A DNA stretch of 26,852 bases from the NCBI GenBank assembly GCA_025602915.1, contig JAHLJZ010000148.1:1-26852 (forward strand). The letters are read 5' to 3'. Positions within the stretch are counted from its first letter, which is position 1, and the number at the start of each line of letters is the position of its first letter. The notes beneath the pieces are model-generated. The model had not been told where the DNA came from, did no database searches, and saw nothing but the letters and a program-made list of their open reading frames with translations. Positions 21,309 to 26,852 of this stretch are shown in pieces. The stretch is from Paraphysoderma sedebokerense. Its lineage: Eukaryota; Blastocladiomycota; Physodermatomycetes; Physodermatales; Physodermataceae. The position numbers and the translations under genes are program-made.

Positions 21309-24300
21309 TTATGAAGCTTCTCCTTCCTCTTCCTCGGTCTCATCGCCATTTCCATCTCCAACTGGACCTTGCACGACATCCTCATTAAACCAGTCAATGA
21401 CTCGTTTAACCAGATCCATTATTGGGCCATCTGTACTCATAACCATTCTTTTTTTCTTTGAAGTGTTGTACGGTCCTCTACGTTTCCTTTTCTTTCCGCT
21501 TTCTTGCATATTGTTGCCGCCAACTGCAGCGTCGTCGTCTTCAATATTGTCTTCGACATCACCTTCAACTTGAGATGGAATCGGTATTTCCTCGTTCAGA
21601 AATGTTACCAACTTATTCCATGACATCGTTTTACGGTTAATACCACCAATCTGCTCGACTTTGCGCCATAACTTTTCCATATACTTGTACATATCTTCTG
21701 TTTGACCCTGATAATACTTTCGAACGACTTCCATATGTTCCAAAATGGTAGCGAACCTCTTGAAGTACTTACTACGAGAATTTCCAACTCGCCAAGAGGG
21801 TCCGAACGTTTCTTCCAACCATCTGATCGAGGGACCTTGTAGGATGACTTTCTTACCCTTACGCATCTCTTCAAACTGTCTGCCATTTTTCCACACGCCC
21901 CACAAGTATCTGAAATCTGCATCCTGCATCGAACTAAACGGAGGTGGCCCGTAGGATTCCCACAACATGTCTTTATTCGCGACAAATTTAGGATTGAGGA
22001 TGACGTCCCAGCCCGAGTCGGCAGCGAAACTAGATATTAAATTCATGGGTAAGGTATCGTACGCCATGTATATCTTCGCTGGAGGCATTTTCTTGGAAGT
22101 GGCTGTTTGGATGCTACTTAGAGTTTGGTGCACTTTCTCTCGAGTCATGGAGGACTTGTCTTCGGGTGATGGGCTCTCAACCACGCCGTGAATTATCACG
22201 CCTTCTTCAGCGGAGGGGAGGGGAGAGTTGGAAGCTGTCGATGCCGACGATAGCGGCGGTTGTGTCACCCCTCCTTCGGCGGTTGAAGTGACTGAGGGTT
22301 GCGGAGACGGTTGATTCTTACGCCGTCTAGGTGTGATGTTTGGCGTGAAGTTGAATGTACCTGGCGACGACGATGGTGATTTCTGGACGATTGGAATTCC
22401 ACGGTCGTCGACTTGAAAATTCAATTTTGATTTCGACATGGGGCGATAAGGTTGTCGGCTTGCAGAGGGGGATTGATATGGTGAACGGTACTTGTTTGTG
22501 TTAGATGGTGTAGCAGCTAGCGGTGAATAAATTTGCGGTCTTCGATGTTGAGGAAAGGGTGAATCCTCGCAGAATTCTGCTTGTCCAGCAGTGGTTACCC
22601 CTGCGGTCGAATTAAAAATTAAGTTAGCCGGATTGATTATCCGATTTCAGCTCTCTTTTAGATACCGTTGAAGGTGAACCCCACCCTTCCCAGTAATAGT
22701 TCCAACATCTCTTGCTGCTTTCTTTGTCCCTCCCTGATATCGTTCAATCCTTGATTGAGCTCACTCCGCAAACACCTCAATTGATCATTCAGCTTTGTGA
22801 ATCCCTTTTTAACGGCCTCGTCGTTGATCTGCACATCGTCCACCGGCTCCGCCATCTTCGCCTGATACCAAGGTAGGTATTCCTCCTCGGCCCATTTTTG
22901 GACTTCGTTATCCCAGAATGGCAATTTAGAAAAGATGACGGATTTGGGGTTTTTCTCCGCTTGATTCGTTTTCTTAAATATGATGGCCCCGCACTGGAGA
23001 GAGTTCGAATGAGACAAACAACCCTAGCCGAAAGGCAACGTTGTGCAGCAAATACATACGATAAATAGGATGGGGCGATAATCACGAAGCATTTGTAAAA
23101 AAAGCATCGTTCCACGACTTTCAGCTGGTTTCTTTTTTTCCAATTCTGTAAGAGCGCTATCAACAAACGGAAATGCTTTTTCCAGAATTCTCGTCGGAAC
23201 GTACGCTCCGTCCAAATGCAATGGATAATATTTCTCATTCCTTCCGTATCCGGCGGAGGCTGTTACTTGCTGAAAGGAGAATATCAGCCGGGTATCGCGT
23301 CAGTGACAAGAATGGATAATGACAAATTATATAATTGAATTGAATAATTACCTCGAAAGGAACAGAATGAAGATAGTGGCCATTCATTATATTCGTGGCC
23401 CAATGCAAGCCGCGGGCAATTTGACCCTGGTCGACCCTATCAGTTATGTGAGTAATGTAGCACACGCAATGTATCCTCAATCGGGAATACGAATGTACCC
23501 TTTCTCCTCCAATTTCTGTGCTTGTCCAACCCGTCCGCCATGTAATTTCTTCGTCGAGACGACATTGGCTATTTCGAATATCCTGTTAAACTGTTTACTT
23601 TGCGATTCACCTTTTATAGCCTTTTCAGGATCCCTGCCGAAAAGGATTTTGATACCGTAGAAGGTTTCATTGTCAAGCCAATTAATCTTATCGGTCACAG
23701 CAGATTTGTAATAATCCAGAATCATGTGGAGATGGAGAAGCATCCAAAAGACAGGGCAAGTTATGGGATCCCTGTGTGGAATGAATACAGAATGTTTGGG
23801 CTTCGTGATCTGTTGATTCCTGTTAGAGGACTGCTGCATCAGTGCAAATTTACAAAACGGCTTACATCCTTCATCCATTTCGATTCAAGCATGATGGCCA
23901 ACACTGCGTAGTCTATTTCCGTACGATCAGGGCTTCGAAGCGTGTACGGAAGGAACTGAATCATTCGCATTGCACGTAAATCGTCACTTCGATTGCCGGT
24001 GATATTGAGGTATATCCATGTGAAACAATCCCTTGTGACGCTCGGAACTGTTGGGATTTAAAGAATACTTTAGTACAACTTCAAACTGAAACTGTGCGCA
24101 GTCATTTCGCCACTTAGTACAAACATTGCCTCTTGTCCATGCAGGTGAAAAGAATCCGATTAATTTCATCGTCTGTGAGACGGGAATCCAAAATAGTGTT
24201 GCGGATAATATCCAGCGTCTTCGACCTTCCGTTAACAAATAACTGTGAGTTGACTGAAAGGAAGAACGTCAAATTAACTCGACTTACGTCGCACGACGCT

Positions 24301-25454
24301 TCATGTCTTTGTACATGTAATTCTGCATAAAGGTTTGTATTGCATGCGTGTAAGGATTGGGGGAATTCGCCATCGCTTCTACTGTGTTGCTCTGTTGCTT
24401 CCACCATCGGACAACAGCGAAGACGGCTTTTTTAATGGATGACTAGAACACGAAATAGTGAGCGAAAGTAAATAATATAATGAACGTAGAAACTTACATA
24501 ACTATATAATTCAAATACCACTTTTTCGCCTATCTTCCTCTGAACCCTGTGCTCCTCTAAGTCTTTACAGTACGCAGCAAGCTTAAATTCTGTAACATAT
24601 ACATCGGCGAACTTGCGTTTCTGACAGAATCGAGTGAACTTCAACCGCTCATAAAATTGTGTTGATTTTCCCTTATCCCTTCGAACGGTTTCATAATCGT
24701 CATAGAAACTATTTTTCAATTCTTGCAATCTTTGTTCTCTCAAAATTTCTTTTTCTTCTTCACCCAGATTCTCGATTCCCTCATACCACCGATCTTCATC
24801 TGTCAAGTCAACGTAATTTTCGGCTTCAGTATCTTCTGTATCAGGATCTGTGTCATCCTCTGAGGTTTCAAACTCTTCGTCTTCAGTTTCCCCTACTTGA
24901 AGATACTCCGGGTCATGTACTTTGTGGTTAAAGTCTTCGACATCCTCTCTGCACTGATCCATCAAGTCCGGGTCGTCAGCTTCATTCAATGTTTGAAATC
25001 CAGGTGAATTTAAGACGTCTCTGAGGGAGCCTTCGCCTTCTTCGAGTTGCTGCGAAGTGGTTACTGCATTGGAGGATGGCTTGGGTTCGAAAATCCGGAA
25101 TGTAGTGGCCTTCTCGTAAGGAAGGGGTGAAATGTCCGTGGGAATATCCGATGAGTTGTCTGGAATGCAAGAAAAGCACACTCTAGCAGACGATTGCTCA
25201 TGCTTCTCATAAACATGCCCGCAGAAACTGTGAACCGGTTTCAAACATTGCCAACAGAAGTATTTGTTCCCGGTGTATTGTTTTGTTTTGATCGTAGGGA
25301 ATTCGCATTTGGAATTTGGGCAAGTGTACTCTCTTTCGTGAGGAGAAACATGCATCTCTTCGAAAGTTGCCTGCGCTCTCTGTATTTGGGCGATAGTTAA
25401 AGGTGGAAGTTCAACTGCCGCCGACTCAACAGTCATATCACAATTCCTGAGCAT
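21309..25454 (-). CDS. Crypton tyrosine recombinase-GCR1_C fusion, 9 exons, copy 2
   Basis: Same gene as 15451-19596. Exons are 24498-25454, 24295-24442, 24125-24253, 23866-24047, 23499-23809, 23352-23436, 23060-23269, 22666-22993 and 21309-22600, giving 1213 residues with all catalytic residues kept. No difference from copy 1 was found, so neither copy has accumulated visible mutations since duplication. Its 3' end faces the tail of the resolvase-like frame coming from copy 1: that frame stops at 21137 unspliced, or at 21312-21314 if spliced, overlapping this gene's end by a few bases. Confidence 0.85.
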
Positions 25455-25877
25455 TTTGCAGTGCTGATTTTCGTCAAAGTAGAAAGGCAAAACGAAAATG
25501 GAGTAGGGGCAGAAGCCGGTTTTTGAGCTGCCGCGTACTTCCTGAATTGAATTTTTCAAGTTTAGGCTGCAGATTTGAGTGATTGCTCTCAGTATCCATT
25601 TAAAAAATGCACGTTCATCATCAGAACGTTTGAAATTTAACCAAATAGGGGCTGGCGTTTCTGCTTAATTAATTGGTTGAGTATATTATGGACATTATCC
25701 ATCCTGCATTAACAGAACGCGTCCAGTTACTAAATTCGATATCAATCTTAAACGGCATTGGCCGAATCTAGATTAAATTACATTGATGCTAGTTGCTACT
25801 CAGTAGATAGCTGACATACAAAGATGTAAATTGGTCGTTTGCTTCTGATAATTTTGTCACTCAGGTCTCGTTGGTTC
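25455..25877. promoter_or_regulatory. Divergent intergenic region, copy 2
   Basis: Identical counterpart of 19597-20019, between the recombinase start (25454, minus) and the resolvase-like start (25878, plus). Confidence 0.4.
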
Positions 25878-26852
25878 ATGTCCTTCTTTCAAGGCCGCCA
25901 AAAACGGGCAATGTCCGAAATCTCATACGATTCCGAAATTGAAATTGTCAATGTCAAAATATGCGTGAATCTCGTAAGCGATTCGGAAGAAGAAACCGAC
26001 TGTGGTCAGGAAAGTACAGATAGAATTTGTGCGTCACCGTCTGCAGTTAAAACTTCTCAAAGTATCGGGGCGGCCGATTTGCCTAAAGAGATAAACGAAG
26101 TCCAGAAGTCTTCAAGGTATGCTACAGCGTAATTCATGCTTTCATCTAGAAACAGTGGAATCATTGTGTAGTTTTGAGTGCATTTCGGCTGACAACATAG
26201 AAGTTCAAAAGTGATTCATCGCTCTCCGATTCCCGCCGTCACGTCGTCTGCTTCAAATTCTAATACGAAGCCGGATTTGCCTACTCTCCCAGAAAACCAC
26301 AGCTCACACGACTCCAGCAGCATCTCCAACTGCCTTGTAACTAAGCATGCCGGCGTCGACAGTGAGGAGCACCCGGATCTGCAATGTGAGCCCGGCCTAA
26401 TGACAACCGAAAATACGGAGTTATGGTGATCATCTTCGTGTTCCAGTCTTAAGTTCTGTCTTGAATTTGCTCAACATATGTTTATCAAACTAATAGGGTG
26501 CGTTCGCTTGGAAAAGCTGAAATGCTTCGAATTTTATCCGAATGCGGTCTTTCAAAGCGTTCCACAAAGATTGAGGCAGCTCGGGCTCTTTATAAAATTA
26601 CGGGACCGTACAAGTACGCTGTAAGTATCGACATTGGTACGGTGAACTTCGCGTACACTACGTGCGACTTGCGAAAGGAAGCTATAATTGCATGGAAGAA
26701 AATCCGAATTGATGAAAAATTGAATCTCGAGAAGTACGCAGCGAAAATGAAGCATATAATTGACCAAATCGCTCCCGATGGTGAACTGGACGATATTATC
26801 TTTGTTGTGGAAACACAACCAACGAAAACAGATGTGCGCAGAACAGTTTTGG
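25878..26852 (+). CDS. Cce1/Ydc2-like resolvase, N-terminal half, copy 2, cut by the window end
   Basis: Same gene as in copy 1. Exons are 25878-26116, 26201-26425 and 26497 to the window end, coding for the acidic N-terminus, the SAP-like helices and the nuclease core up to RRTVL. What follows is outside the window. It could be a third unit, giving the same short tail, or the genuine C-terminal half of the enzyme. The latter would show that the unit boundary lies inside a larger gene. Confidence 0.55.

Larger units (their letters stand above)
20995..26852 (-). mobile_element. Crypton-type unit, copy 2 (5858 bp), ends on the last base of the window
   Basis: This is a direct copy of 15137-20994 at an offset of 5858. 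Every open frame and every stretch I compared is identical. It follows copy 1 with no spacer, the junction reading CAGTTTTGG then CAAGGTGTCGCG. The final bases of the window, CAGTTTTGG, correspond exactly to the end of copy 1, so the window holds two whole units and nothing after. More copies or the right flank may lie beyond. Confidence 0.85.

Noticed and set aside
21274-22191. Plus-strand ORFs inside the recombinase C-terminal exon (and the equivalents at 15416-16333)
   Set aside because: They lie antisense to a long continuous coding frame and are low-complexity Ser/Pro/Thr readings of the acidic and Ser-rich tail.
15137-26852. Polinton, giant-virus or other virus-like origin, suggested by a Cce1-like resolvase
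   Set aside because: No capsid, packaging ATPase, protease or family-B polymerase is present. The main gene is a Crypton-type tyrosine recombinase with GCR1_C, and the unit is under 6 kb.

Overview
The window looks like nuclear DNA of a fungus. Every multi-exon gene has short GT-AG introns of about 60-220 nt, the core genes are eukaryotic (enolase, a Cwc21/SRRM2 splicing factor, a Yvh1/DUSP12 phosphatase), and the mobile element is a Crypton of the fungal type, with a tyrosine recombinase fused to a GCR1_C-like domain. An early-diverging lineage is my guess; the sequence alone does not settle the species.

Positions 1-15136 are ordinary, gene-dense host DNA. In order they hold: the 5' part of a tRNA-Ala(AGC) cut by the window edge (minus); enolase with 8 exons (plus); a frameshifted copy of a seven-helix-like membrane protein (plus); a HemG-like flavodoxin-domain protein (minus); an unrecognised multi-pass membrane protein with partly unresolved exons (minus); a Cwc21/SRRM2-type RS protein (minus), divergent from a sodium:solute symporter (plus); Yvh1/DUSP12 (plus); and the intact paralogue of the membrane protein (minus). 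A 56-bp diverged tandem duplication and a short ORF (15061 onward) lead up to the element.

From 15137 to the last base the window is two direct copies of a 5858-bp unit, placed head to tail with no spacer. Every part I compared is identical between them. The window ends exactly on the last base of the second unit. Each unit carries, on the minus strand, a nine-exon gene that splices into one open 1213-codon reading frame. It encodes a Cys/His-rich zinc-binding region, a core-binding domain, a tyrosine recombinase catalytic domain with R, HxxR, W and Y at Cre-like spacing, a coiled coil, and a C-terminal GCR1_C-like DNA-binding domain. Divergent from it, across a 423-bp shared intergenic region, is a second gene with a SAP-like helix pair and the first half of a Cce1/Ydc2-like Holliday-junction resolvase fold. 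Its frame runs over the unit boundary into the next copy.

The main point of interest is this pairing. A Crypton-type recombinase, whose chemistry passes through Holliday junctions, shares a repeat unit with a resolvase-like gene. The units are arranged as a tandem array or as the trace of a circle, and the resolvase-like gene is interrupted exactly where two units meet. Whether the resolvase half belongs to the element or is host sequence caught in the repeated segment cannot be decided from this window.
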